Positions 33,148 through 41,414 of a stretch of DNA of 64,000 nt are shown piece after piece. Position numbers and translations under genes: made by a program. The DNA is taken from positions 1-64,000 of the forward strand of contig NSIG01000026.1 of the NCBI GenBank assembly GCA_002737275.1, in the 5' to 3' direction. Source of the DNA: Opitutia bacterium. GTDB taxonomy: Bacteria > Verrucomicrobiota > Verrucomicrobiia > Opitutales > Opitutaceae. Position 1 is the first letter of the stretch. Each line of letters opens with the position of its first letter. A model generated the notes under the pieces. The model did no database searches. It was not told where the DNA came from and saw only the letters and a list, made by a program, of their open reading frames with translations.

Positions 33148-33813
33148 TCAACGCACGGTCTCCAGCAGTGCAACCACGTCGGCGTTCTTATACTCCTTCG
33201 CCAAATCCAGCGCCGTCACACCGGGCTTTGACCGCACCTTCGGATCCGTGCCGCGCTCGAGTAAGAGCTTCACCATCTCCACGCCGCCACCCGCCGCCGC
33301 CTCGTGCAACGGGGTGCCACCCAGCTCGCTCAACGCATTGGGCGGTGCGCCCCGATCCAAGATAATCCGCGCCAACTCCACCTGATTCTTCGCTGCGGCG
33401 TGGTGCAAGGGCGTCCAGCCAATCCGGTCGCGGCGCACCAGCTCAGCTTTACCGTCAAGCAGTGCGACCAGCACCGCCCGGTCGTTACGTTCCACCGCGA
33501 GATGCAACGGCGTTCGCGCCGCGTTATCGGGCGCGTTAATGTCCGCCCCGCGCTCGATCAGAAAAAGGGCGATGGCCGTCTTGCGCCGCAAAATCGCCTG
33601 ATGCAGCGGAGCGAGCTTCGTGCCCCCTTCCCCTTGAAGGATCTTGGGGTTGCTCTCGATAAATTTCTTCACGTCCTCCACGCCGCCCTTCGCGATCGCT
33701 TCATCAATGGTCGCGTAGCTCGCCGTCGCCGCCGGCGCGGCCGCGCTCAACCCGACCACCCCGCAACCCATCAGGGCCGCTCCCAATAAAACTAGCCAGG
33801 CCTTGGCGCTCAT
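33148..33813 (-). CDS. Secreted ankyrin repeat protein
   Basis: A 221-residue protein with a signal peptide (MSAKAWLVLLGAALMGCGVVGLSAAAPA; the Cys17 does not fit a strong lipobox). At least four ankyrin repeats follow: TKLAPLHQAILRRKTAIALF, ARTPLHLAVERNDRAVLVAL, GWTPLHHAAAKNQVELARII and GGTPLHEAAAGGGVEMVKLL, with a partial last repeat. These mediate protein binding. Its ATG overlaps the stop of the upstream DUF1080 gene as ATGA, so the two are translationally coupled and may work together in the periplasm. Confidence 0.88.
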   Translation of the reverse strand: MSAKAWLVLLGAALMGCGVVGLSAAAPAATASYATIDEAIAKGGVEDVKKFIESNPKILQGEGGTKLAPLHQAILRRKTAIALFLIERGADINAPDNAARTPLHLAVERNDRAVLVALLDGKAELVRRDRIGWTPLHHAAAKNQVELARIILDRGAPPNALSELGGTPLHEAAAGGGVEMVKLLLERGTDPKVRSKPGVTALDLAKEYKNADVVALLETVR

Positions 33814-34844
33814 TTGACGACGGGCCTGAGCACCAGCTTACGATACGAAATCGAGCCATGGTCTCCCTGCAGAAAGATCGGTCCGGGACGAAACTCGTCC
33901 GACCACAGGGCCCCGCCGGTGCAGCCTTTGATCGGCTGATTGGTGATGATCGTCGTGCCGTTGAGCACCACCGTGAGATGACGATCGACCAACGTGATGT
34001 CCAAGGTCTGCCACTGCGACGCAGGCTTCTCCGCGGCCGCGCTTGGCGTGATCCGACTGTAGAGGGCGCCCATGTGGTGCGAATCGAGCGCCTTCCCGAA
34101 AGAATCGAAGACCTGGATCTCGTAGATTCCGCGCAGATAAATGCCGCTGTTGTTCTTTTCCGGTACGTTAACTTCGAGCGTGAGATTAAAGTCCTCGAAT
34201 TCGCGCTCCGTGCGCAGATTTCCAAATCGACGCACCGGCTGTCCCTCCACTTTTGGCGCCGGCCGATTTACCAACTCCCCATTCACCGCCGACCAGCCGT
34301 TCTCGGATTTTGCCTCGATCAGCCGCCAACCCGTGAGATCACGGCCATTGAACAACTCGACCGACGCACCGAATTTCACCTTCGCTAAATCGGGCGCGGA
34401 CGGTAGCGCCGGGATGCGTTTTCCGGTGAACTCCTCGCGCTCGATCTTGGTGCCCGCCGCATTGAACGCCGTTCGCGTCAGCTTGAGCACGTCGCCCTCC
34501 AACCGGCCTGAGATCGTCTCAGTCGCCTGCTGCGTGCGCACCACTTTTCCGGCCGGATCTTTGCGCGGCACCTCACGCACGCGGGTCACCGTCAACGCCC
34601 CGTCCACGATCGCGACGCTCGACAGCGGCACCACGCTGCCGCCACCCCAGAGGATCGAGCCGTCAAACCATCCGGCGTCACGCCGGACTTCCAGCCAACC
34701 GGCCCGGTCGCCGGGCAGCGAAAGCGCCCAACGGCCAAGCAAAGGATCGACGGGCGCCGCTGCCCGCAGTCCGATGACGGACAGGGCGATCAGCATCAAC
34801 CCGCGCTTTAAGTTCATTCCGGGAAGCGAAGGAAATTTTTTCAT
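33810..34844 (-). CDS. Secreted DUF1080 (3-keto-disaccharide hydrolase-like) protein
   Basis: A 344-residue protein. After a signal/anchor region (MNLKRGLMLIALSVIGLRAAA) there is an N-terminal beta-rich domain (about 35-150) and a C-terminal DUF1080 jelly-roll (about 150-340) with VELFNGRDLTGW, NNSGIYLRGIYEIQVFDSFG and GPIFLQGDHGSISYRKLVL. DUF1080 includes 3-keto-glycoside hydrolases. The ATG at 34844 has GGAGGG about 8 bases upstream, one of the few plausible Shine-Dalgarno motifs here; an internal ATG at 34817 begins the hydrophobic core more directly. It is coupled to the ankyrin gene. Confidence 0.87.
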   Translation of the reverse strand: MKKFPSLPGMNLKRGLMLIALSVIGLRAAAPVDPLLGRWALSLPGDRAGWLEVRRDAGWFDGSILWGGGSVVPLSSVAIVDGALTVTRVREVPRKDPAGKVVRTQQATETISGRLEGDVLKLTRTAFNAAGTKIEREEFTGKRIPALPSAPDLAKVKFGASVELFNGRDLTGWRLIEAKSENGWSAVNGELVNRPAPKVEGQPVRRFGNLRTEREFEDFNLTLEVNVPEKNNSGIYLRGIYEIQVFDSFGKALDSHHMGALYSRITPSAAAEKPASQWQTLDITLVDRHLTVVLNGTTIITNQPIKGCTGGALWSDEFRPGPIFLQGDHGSISYRKLVLRPVVK

Positions 34845-34895
34845 AGTGGAGCGCCCTCCATTCGAATCCCGCCTCGCCAAAATACCAGCTCGTTT

Positions 34896-35978
34896 TCAGC
34901 GCACGACCGCCAAAAGCCGGGGCACATCGAGGGCGAAATCCAACCGATTTGCCTTCGGATCACAGGCCAACGGCTCGGTGCCGACGGCCACCACCGCCCG
35001 ATATTCGAGTCTCCGCAGCGCAGCGATTTGCCAAAAGCAGTCGTTCACATGACTCCGGTTAAACCCTTCAACCACCCGGGTGCCCGGCGCACAAAAGGCC
35101 AGATTGGCCAAACCCGCCCCATGCGGAGCCACGATCACCTTCGCCCGCCGAAAGCAGGCCACCTGCTCCGCCCAACTCAGCTCCTCCGATCGCACCGCCT
35201 CAAATCCCATCGGCGCCAAGGCCGCAATCACCTCGGGCTCGTTGCTCACCCGCCGCCGCCGCGCCGCGGCTCTCGAAATAAAAAGCCGTTCCCCCTTCAG
35301 CCGCGGCTCTACGGCCGGCAGCCGTGCCGCGAATTCAACCACCAACTCAAGTTGCCGTCGCGTCGCCCTTCCGGTCCAACCCGGCAACAGCGGCACCAGC
35401 AACTGTTCGCACTGCCGGTGGGCCCTGCGCTTTGGCTCCAGCACCGCGCCGCTCCAACCCAAAAGTGCCAAAGCCGTCCGGCTACATTCCAACTCCGCAT
35501 GGGCGATCAACGTCGAACCCCGGGCCTCCCGTGGCAACGAAAGCAACCGCGGCAACTCGTCGAGTAACCAGTGGCAATACCCTTCGCCCAGCGCGCTCGC
35601 CACGACCGTCGTCACCCCGGGCACCCATTCCGGCGCCCGCATTTTCCCATCTCCGACCAGCCAGTGCCCCTCTTCCGCGCGCCCAAAATTCAACGACACA
35701 TCCCGCACCACGCTTTGCCCGTCCGGCGTCACCACGATCCCGTCGCCAAACACCCTGCCCCGATCTAGCCGCGCCACCCCCGCGTGCAACTCGGCCGTCG
35801 GCCGACCTCGCCGTTGCCATAACTCCCGCACGTCAGGGTCCACACCATCAGGCCCACCGATGTCATCCTCCGCCACCGGCGCACGGCTCAACCACGTCCC
35901 GTCAAAGCGGGCGACAGCCGTCGCGAGCGTTTCGCACGCGATCGGAGGCGGCACGTAGTCTGCGCGGGAATCCATCAA
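34896..35978 (-). CDS. Glycosyltransferase family 61 protein
   Basis: A 360-residue GT61 (DUF563) protein. Typical parts: GYCHWLLDELPRLLSL (about 132-147), LLVPLLPGWTG, KGERLFISRAAARRRRVSNE, and VIVAPHGAGLANLAFCAPGTRVVEGF near 285-310, with the PHGAGL core of the family. Members transfer xylose, GlcNAc or other sugars in surface polysaccharide synthesis. No signal peptide is seen. It lies upstream of the DUF1080-ankyrin pair on the same strand with a 51-base gap; no other polysaccharide genes are adjacent. Confidence 0.85.
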   Translation of the reverse strand: MMDSRADYVPPPIACETLATAVARFDGTWLSRAPVAEDDIGGPDGVDPDVRELWQRRGRPTAELHAGVARLDRGRVFGDGIVVTPDGQSVVRDVSLNFGRAEEGHWLVGDGKMRAPEWVPGVTTVVASALGEGYCHWLLDELPRLLSLPREARGSTLIAHAELECSRTALALLGWSGAVLEPKRRAHRQCEQLLVPLLPGWTGRATRRQLELVVEFAARLPAVEPRLKGERLFISRAAARRRRVSNEPEVIAALAPMGFEAVRSEELSWAEQVACFRRAKVIVAPHGAGLANLAFCAPGTRVVEGFNRSHVNDCFWQIAALRRLEYRAVVAVGTEPLACDPKANRLDFALDVPRLLAVVR

Positions 35979-36101
35979 CCCGTCTCACACTTCTGTTTTT
36001 GCGCGGGGCGACAACGGCCAAAATGGGCCCTCACCCCAAAAGTTCACGACCACATTTGTCTCTGCAAGCGGGGCCCGCTTCGATTGCATCACCCTCTGCC
36101 C

Positions 36102-36470
36102 ATGAAAAAGATCTTTCTGTTCACCGCACCCGGTCACGCGCCGGCCCGAGTTATTGAAGCCATTAAGCACGACGTGCGTAAATACGTGAAACGCGAACGC
36201 TCCAAGCCCGTGCCCGTCGACGGCGACTTTTGGGACTTCGCCTGCAAAATCGGCCCAGATTCCGCCGCCTCTGAAAGCAAGCACATCAAGGATCTCAACG
36301 CCGCCATCGACGCGGTCGCGCTCTCCGGTGCTCCCTCGGTTTACATCGAAATCGCGGCCATCGTCGCCAAGCACGTTCGCTACCCGGCCGCAGCCGACGC
36401 GACTCAGGCCGCGCCCTTGGCTACCGGCCTCGACGGATCCGCCACCCACTCGCTCCAGGACCCGGCGTAG
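36102..36470 (+). CDS. DUF6172 family protein
   Basis: A 122-residue protein beginning MKKIFLFTAPGHAPARVIEA with IKHDVRKYVKRERSKPVPVDGDFWDFACKIG, which matches the conserved DUF6172 core. Function is unknown. The C-terminal about 30 residues (AAADATQAAPLATGLDG...) look less conserved, and this part overlaps the 3' end of the convergent sulfurtransferase gene by 67 bases. The ATG at 36102 is favoured over one six codons upstream. Confidence 0.8.
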   Translation: MKKIFLFTAPGHAPARVIEAIKHDVRKYVKRERSKPVPVDGDFWDFACKIGPDSAASESKHIKDLNAAIDAVALSGAPSVYIEIAAIVAKHVRYPAAADATQAAPLATGLDGSATHSLQDPA

Positions 36471-37246
36471 AGTTTCGAGCCGGCCAGCCCGGCATACTCC
36501 ATCGCGAAGATATTCGCGCACGCCGTGATGCCGGAGCCGCATTGGTGGCCCACCCGCTCTGGCGCCCGACCGCCGACGAGCCCCTCAAACTCGCGCCGGA
36601 TCTCCTCTGCCGGGCGAAAGGTCAGGTCCGCGTTCAGATTCCCCTTATAAAAGCGGTTCAACGCACCCGGAATATGCCCGGCTACCGGGTCCATCGGTTC
36701 GATTTCACCCCGATAACGCTCGCCGGCCCTCGCATCGATCAACGCGCAGGTAGCGTCCGCCAACAGCCGCTGCACGTCCGCCGCGCTCCACACCTGCGCC
36801 GGTACCGCGCTCACATTCTCTACGGCGGTCGACGTCGCGCGGGGCACTTCCCGCGACACCGGCCGGCCCTCGCCGATCCACTTCGGCCAGCCGCCATCGA
36901 GCAAAACCACCCGCGCAAAACCGATCCAGCGCGCCAACCACCAAAGCCGAGCCGCGTAGAGCCCGCCGGCGTCATCGTAAGCGACCAGCCTCGACTCTCG
37001 GGTCACGCCGTGCCGCGCAAAAAACTCCGCGACCGCCGCCGGCTCAGGTAATGGATGGCGGCCGTTTTTCCCCGTCTTTGCTCCGGACATCGCGGTTTCG
37101 ACTGCCGCGAAATGCGCCCCGGGCACGTGGCCCTCGCGATAGAGTCGCTCGCCTTTCTCGTGGTCCACGAGATCGTGCCGACAGTCGAAAATGACCCACG
37201 CCGGATCGTTGAGGTGCGAAGCGAGATCGTCGGCGCGGAGCAGCAT
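36404..37246 (-). CDS. Thiosulfate/3-mercaptopyruvate sulfurtransferase (tandem rhodanese)
   Basis: A 280-residue protein with two rhodanese domains. The N-terminal inactive domain has FDCRHDLVDHEKGERLYREG and GHVPGAHFA; the C-terminal domain has the catalytic Cys236 in HQCGSGITAC and GHIPGALN. The loop CGSGIT is the type seen in 3-mercaptopyruvate sulfurtransferases such as SseA. The ATG at 37246 starts MLLRADDLASHL in good agreement with the family. Its last 67 bases overlap convergently with the DUF6172 gene. Confidence 0.9.
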   Translation of the reverse strand: MLLRADDLASHLNDPAWVIFDCRHDLVDHEKGERLYREGHVPGAHFAAVETAMSGAKTGKNGRHPLPEPAAVAEFFARHGVTRESRLVAYDDAGGLYAARLWWLARWIGFARVVLLDGGWPKWIGEGRPVSREVPRATSTAVENVSAVPAQVWSAADVQRLLADATCALIDARAGERYRGEIEPMDPVAGHIPGALNRFYKGNLNADLTFRPAEEIRREFEGLVGGRAPERVGHQCGSGITACANIFAMEYAGLAGSKLYAGSWSEWVADPSRPVAKGAA

Positions 37247-37351
37247 GGTGGCGCGAGGTTGATTCGCACGCCGCCCCGCGTGAACCCCAAAATCACCCGC
37301 CCGACCGACCACTGGCCGGTTCCACCGCCGGACCGCCGCACCACCCGCGCC

Positions 37352-38011
37352 TTACTTGAATGAAAATCCCAGAGCCGAGAGTTCGTTCATGTTGAACGGC
37401 GCGCTGGCCAAGACTTCCTGCAATTTCTCAAACGCCGCCGCCACCGAGCCTACATCGCAAAACGCCATCCCGTCATCGCTGTCGTGGATATGCACCGACC
37501 ATGCGCTTCCGTCATCCACCCGCAGCTGCAGGGTCGAACCGTAAAGATAGTTCCCCGGCACACCGGGATGCGGTCCGGTTCCCGGTACCAGGAAGAGCGA
37601 GTGAATCGGATCGTGCGCCAAGATCTTCTGATCGCCGACGTGCTTTGCCCGATGATGCGCCGGCTTCCCCGCGACCAAAATCCTCATTCCTTCCGCGCGG
37701 GCCTGCTGCGCCGCGGGCAGCGAACCGACGTAGCGGCTGTAAATACTCGCGTTGGACTCCAGCGCAGTCGCCTCGATTTTCCCGGACAGAAACGCCTCGA
37801 GATTGTTTGCGTGAAACACCGGCCGAGCCGCCAGCGACCGCGCCGTCACATAGCCACCTTTGTGATCCGCGCTCGCATAGACTTGGTGCGCCGCAATCAG
37901 CCGCCGTAGTGTATCCATGTAGCTCGGCGTCGCCGGCACGGCTCCGATCGGGCTATGGTCGATCAAGTCGAGCAACATCTGATCTAAATGAGCATTGGGG
38001 TCGTGGGGCAT
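37352..38011 (-). CDS. Conserved hypothetical protein
   Basis: A 219-residue soluble protein I do not recognise. It opens MPHDPNAHLDQMLLDLIDHS, contains VPATPSYMDTLRRLIAAHQVYASADHKGGYVTARSL and a His-rich middle (KPAHHRAKHVGDQKI), and ends in an alpha/beta part (SAWSVHIHDSDDGMAFCDVG). No catalytic signature, signal peptide or membrane segment is evident. Codon use is like its neighbours and the frame is well defined, so it is a real gene. It lies between the sulfurtransferase and rsgA on the same strand. Confidence 0.7.
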   Translation of the reverse strand: MPHDPNAHLDQMLLDLIDHSPIGAVPATPSYMDTLRRLIAAHQVYASADHKGGYVTARSLAARPVFHANNLEAFLSGKIEATALESNASIYSRYVGSLPAAQQARAEGMRILVAGKPAHHRAKHVGDQKILAHDPIHSLFLVPGTGPHPGVPGNYLYGSTLQLRVDDGSAWSVHIHDSDDGMAFCDVGSVAAAFEKLQEVLASAPFNMNELSALGFSFK

Positions 38012-38071
38012 ACCCAGAGAGTGACTCGCCCGATCCCGCCAACACGAGTTCCTTCTCGAACCCGCTCGACT

Positions 38072-39157
38072 TTACTCTTCGACGTGCTGCCGGTGGCGAA
38101 ACGGCGTCTTACCCTCGCTCTTCGTTTTCCAACCGGGCTTACTGGCCAGCGCACTCGGTTTTCGCAGGGCCGGCACGCTCGCGAGTTTCTCGGTTTTTAA
38201 CTTTTGGTAGCTGGCGAACCGCTCCGACGTCAGGCCGCCGCCGGCCAACGCCGACCGCACCGCACACCCCGGCTCGTTGCCATGACCACAGTTTCCAAAG
38301 CGGCACTTCGCCGCCAACTCCGCGATATCCGCAAACGCACTCTCTACGCCGTCCTCGATGCCCCAGAGTTGCAGCTCGCGCATGCCCGGTGTGTCGATCA
38401 CCAGCGCCCCCGTCGGCGTCTGCACGAGTTCACGCCGCGTCGTCGTATGGCGGCCCTTGCTGTCTTTTTCGCGCACCTCTGCCGTCGGCATCGCCTCGGG
38501 ATCACGCACCAGCGAATTGATCAGACTCGATTTCCCCACCCCCGAAGAACCGATGAACGCCAACGTCCGCCCCGGCTGCGCATACGTCGCCGCTAGAGCC
38601 TTCAGCCCTTTCCGCGTCGCCGTGCTCGTGATCAACACCGGGACCCCGGGGACGAGCACCTCGATCTCGCGCCGCACCGTTTCCGCATCCGTGCACACAT
38701 CGGATTTATTCAACACCACCACTGCCTCCGCCCCACTTTCCTTCGCTGCCACGAGAAACCGCTGGATGCGCTTCGGATTAAAATTCTGGTCAAGCCCGCT
38801 CACCAAAAATACCGTATCGATGTTCGCGGCAACGATCTGCTCGATCTCTTCCGAGCCCGAGGCCCTGCGGGAAAATTTCGTCCGCCGAGGCAACACCACG
38901 TGAATATCCGCCCTCGCCTCGCCCTCACGCCGTCGCACGCCGACCCAATCGCCCACCGCAGGAAACTGATCCGCCTTCTTCGCCACATGGAAAAATCCGC
39001 CACCGCACTCGCCGAGGACTTCGCCACCCGCCGTGTGCACCGCGTAAAAATTCCGCCGTAGCTCGCACACCACGCGCGCCGGCTCCAGCCCCGCCGCGGC
39101 ATGCGGGGCAAATGCGAGTTCGAGGGCGGGTTGCCAGCCCAGATCGGCGAGATTCAT
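38072..39157 (-). CDS. rsgA: Ribosome small subunit-dependent GTPase A
   Basis: A 361-residue circularly permuted GTPase. The motif order is G4 NKSD, then G1 GSSGVGKSSLIN and G3 DTPGMREL, preceded by an OB-fold and followed by a zinc-binding knuckle (CRFGNCGHGNEPGC). RsgA acts in late 30S subunit maturation. The ATG at 39157 is chosen over a GTG three codons upstream. The C-terminal tail is basic (KPGWKTKSEGKTPFRHRQH). Confidence 0.94.
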   Translation of the reverse strand: MNLADLGWQPALELAFAPHAAAGLEPARVVCELRRNFYAVHTAGGEVLGECGGGFFHVAKKADQFPAVGDWVGVRRREGEARADIHVVLPRRTKFSRRASGSEEIEQIVAANIDTVFLVSGLDQNFNPKRIQRFLVAAKESGAEAVVVLNKSDVCTDAETVRREIEVLVPGVPVLITSTATRKGLKALAATYAQPGRTLAFIGSSGVGKSSLINSLVRDPEAMPTAEVREKDSKGRHTTTRRELVQTPTGALVIDTPGMRELQLWGIEDGVESAFADIAELAAKCRFGNCGHGNEPGCAVRSALAGGGLTSERFASYQKLKTEKLASVPALRKPSALASKPGWKTKSEGKTPFRHRQHVEE

Positions 39158-39261
39158 ACCTACCACCCAACACGCCCCACGCGTCAGAAGCCAGCGCGCA
39201 ACGCGCCTGCTTGCGGCTTGAGCTTCCGCTTTTCCTTTTGTCCCTTCACCCAGTGCCCAAC

Positions 39262-39984
39262 GTGTCCCGCGAAGTTCGTCCCAGCCAGAAGCCCAGCCAT
39301 GTCCTCAACGAACACGCCTCGCTCGAGCCCGTGCCCGCCGGCTGGTCCTTGCTTCCGCCCGGAGACGCCGCCCTCAGCCGGCGCGTCAAGACCGACGGTC
39401 CCTCCTGGACCATGATTGAACTTAAGGGTCGTAAGCGGTTCTCCCACGGCATTTGGGCTCCCACCGACCGCATCGCTGCCCTGCGCGCCGAACTCGAAAC
39501 CGAGCGCGCCGATCCCGCCTACGCCCGTCGCCTCAACGCCGGCCGCCAACGCCGCGCCGTCGCCGAGGCCGACTATGTCGAAGATTTCCGCGCCGCCGTG
39601 CTTACGTTCCTCGCGTTTCATCCCCGCTACACCACCGACGCCCAACTCCTCGCCGATCTGATCGCTGCCCAAGCGACACCCGTGGGCGGCGGCACCGTCG
39701 CCCGCACCGAACGCATCCCCATCGAGGACCGAGCCGAGGCCGCCACCATCGCCTGGCTCCGCCACCAGACAACCGGCTACGACCAGATGCGAATTCCTTT
39801 GGTCAAAGGCCGCCGCCGCGAAGTGCGCCGCCTGCTCGCCCAGCGTTCGCACGAGTTGCTCCGCCACTACCGCAAAGGACAGCCGCCCGAACCCGCTCAC
39901 TGCCCGTTGCAAGCCGCCCTGCTTCGCGCGCGGCCTCCAAGCCCGACGCCCGCACCGGTGCCGGCGCAAGGCGTCCTCTTATGA
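39262..39984 (+). CDS. DUF2293 domain-containing protein
   Basis: A 240-residue protein. Residues about 70-215 match DUF2293: a short WTMIELKGRKRFSHGIW part, then EDFRAAVLTFLAFHPRYTTDAQLLADLIAAQATPVGGGTV and AATIAWLRHQTTGYDQMRIPLVKGRRREVRRLLAQRS, the characteristic basic helical segment. The role of the domain is unknown; the basic character suggests nucleic-acid binding. The GTG at 39262 is the best start since earlier codons resemble the rsgA antisense. Its TGA overlaps the ATG of the MYG1-like gene (ATGA). Confidence 0.78.
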   Translation: MSREVRPSQKPSHVLNEHASLEPVPAGWSLLPPGDAALSRRVKTDGPSWTMIELKGRKRFSHGIWAPTDRIAALRAELETERADPAYARRLNAGRQRRAVAEADYVEDFRAAVLTFLAFHPRYTTDAQLLADLIAAQATPVGGGTVARTERIPIEDRAEAATIAWLRHQTTGYDQMRIPLVKGRRREVRRLLAQRSHELLRHYRKGQPPEPAHCPLQAALLRARPPSPTPAPVPAQGVLL

Positions 39985-40880
39985 AAACTCCCACTATGTC
40001 GACTCTCTCCACCATTCTCACCCATCCCGGCAGCGCGCACAAAGACGAGTTCCTGGCCTGTTGCGTTCTCCTGGCGGAACATCCCGTGCCCATCGAGCGC
40101 CGCGAGCCTCTGCCCAACGACCTCGCCGATCCCGCCGTTGCCGTCCTCGATGTCGGCCATCGCCACGAGCCGGCGCTCAATAATTTCGACCACCACCAGC
40201 TGCCCAAAGACCACCCGCCCACCTGCTCGCTTTCCCTAGTTTTGCAACACCTCGGCCTCTACGCCGACGCCCGCCAGTTTTGCGACTGGCTCGAACCCGC
40301 CGAGTGGTTCGATTGCCGAGGCCCCATCGCCACCGCCCAGTTCCTCGGCGTAGACCGCAACGCTCTCCCGAAGCTCAACTCCCCGATCGACATCACCCTG
40401 CTTCGCCGCTTCGCCCTCGCCACGCGTCTTGCGCCCAGCGATCCGCTGTGGGCGATCATGCACATGATCGGCGAAGATCTTTTGGACTATGTTCGCTCCC
40501 TCCGCGCCCGCCTCGATTTTATCGCCCGCCACGCCGAGGTCTGGACGCTCGACCTCGCCGACTCCCCCGCGAAAATTCTCTTCCTGCCCCGCACCGATCC
40601 GCTGCCCGAGGAGCCGTCCACGGGCATCGACCGCTACATCGAAGCCCAAGGTCTTGCCGCTGAAATCGTCGCAACCGTCGCCCCCGACCGCCGCAGCGCG
40701 GGCTACGGACTCGCTCGTTTTCAAGATCACCCGCGCCTCGACTTCTCGCGCCTCGCGCAAGCCCCGGGCGTGCACTTCGCCCATGCGCGCGGTTTCGTGG
40801 CGAAAACATCGCTCACCGCTCCCACCGACCTCCGCGCGCTGCTCCTGCTGGCCGCCAACTCGAGCTCGCTCCACGCCTGA
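39981..40880 (+). CDS. MYG1/UPF0160 family protein (DHH-like phosphoesterase)
   Basis: A 299-residue protein of the MYG1 family, related to DHH phosphoesterases. The metal-binding sites are seen as HPGSAHKDEFLACCVLL (His/Asp), LDVGHRHEP, and NNFDHHQ (DHH motif). Human MYG1 is a 3'-5' RNA exonuclease; bacterial members are little studied. Start ATG 39981 overlaps the DUF2293 stop as ATGA, so the two are translationally coupled, and a HIT gene follows by 22 bases. This suggests an RNA or nucleotide turnover cluster, an inference from gene order. Confidence 0.82.
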   Translation: MKTPTMSTLSTILTHPGSAHKDEFLACCVLLAEHPVPIERREPLPNDLADPAVAVLDVGHRHEPALNNFDHHQLPKDHPPTCSLSLVLQHLGLYADARQFCDWLEPAEWFDCRGPIATAQFLGVDRNALPKLNSPIDITLLRRFALATRLAPSDPLWAIMHMIGEDLLDYVRSLRARLDFIARHAEVWTLDLADSPAKILFLPRTDPLPEEPSTGIDRYIEAQGLAAEIVATVAPDRRSAGYGLARFQDHPRLDFSRLAQAPGVHFAHARGFVAKTSLTAPTDLRALLLLAANSSSLHA

Positions 40881-40902
40881 AATCACCCCTAGTTTTTCAA
40901 CC

Positions 40903-41331
40903 ATGAGCGAGCTCCCCGACTGCCAATACTGCCGCAAAGACCAACGCCTCGACGACCTCATGATCGAGATCGCGCCGATGCAGATCTCCACGCTCTACCT
41001 GTTCAAAGAGCAGACCTACCGTGGCCGTTGCGTCGTCGCCTACCGCCATCACATCAACGAGCTCTTCGAGCTTTCCGGCGCGGAGCGTGATCTCTTCATG
41101 CAAGACGTCGCCCGCGCCGCCAAAGCCATGCAGGCCGCATTCAACCCCGCCAAAATCAATTACGGCGCCTACTCCGACAAGCTCCCGCACCTGCACTTCC
41201 ATCTCGTGCCCAAGTATCGCGACGGCCCGAGCTGGGGTGCTCCCTTCACGATGATGCCCCAGCCCAAGCAACTCCTCGGCTCCGCCGACTACGCCGGACT
41301 GATCGCGGCGATCAAAGCCAAGCTCGGCTGA
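40903..41331 (+). CDS. HIT family protein
   Basis: A 142-residue histidine-triad protein with HLHFHLVPKY as the catalytic HxHxH motif near residue 104 and CQYCRKDQ near the N-terminus that may bind zinc. HIT proteins hydrolyse or transfer nucleotides linked through phosphate (for example Ap4A or adenylated products). It is the third gene of the DUF2293-MYG1-HIT cluster. A small REP-like hairpin follows. The start MSELPDC at 40903 is clear. Confidence 0.9.
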   Translation: MSELPDCQYCRKDQRLDDLMIEIAPMQISTLYLFKEQTYRGRCVVAYRHHINELFELSGAERDLFMQDVARAAKAMQAAFNPAKINYGAYSDKLPHLHFHLVPKYRDGPSWGAPFTMMPQPKQLLGSADYAGLIAAIKAKLG

Positions 41332-41338
41332 CCCAGCG

Positions 41339-41360
41339 TAGGGGCGGCCTTCGTCGCCCC
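41339..41360. repeat. REP-like palindrome after the HIT gene
   Basis: TAGGGGCGGCCTTCGTCGCC followed by CC, with GGGGCG pairing to CGCCCC. It is a short hairpin of the type also seen at 9293 and 13566, without a T-run. Confidence 0.55.
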
Positions 41361-41414
41361 CTGATCTGCCACCACGCGCACGCTGCAACCACAGCGCGGC
41401 TCGCGGATGGGCGC

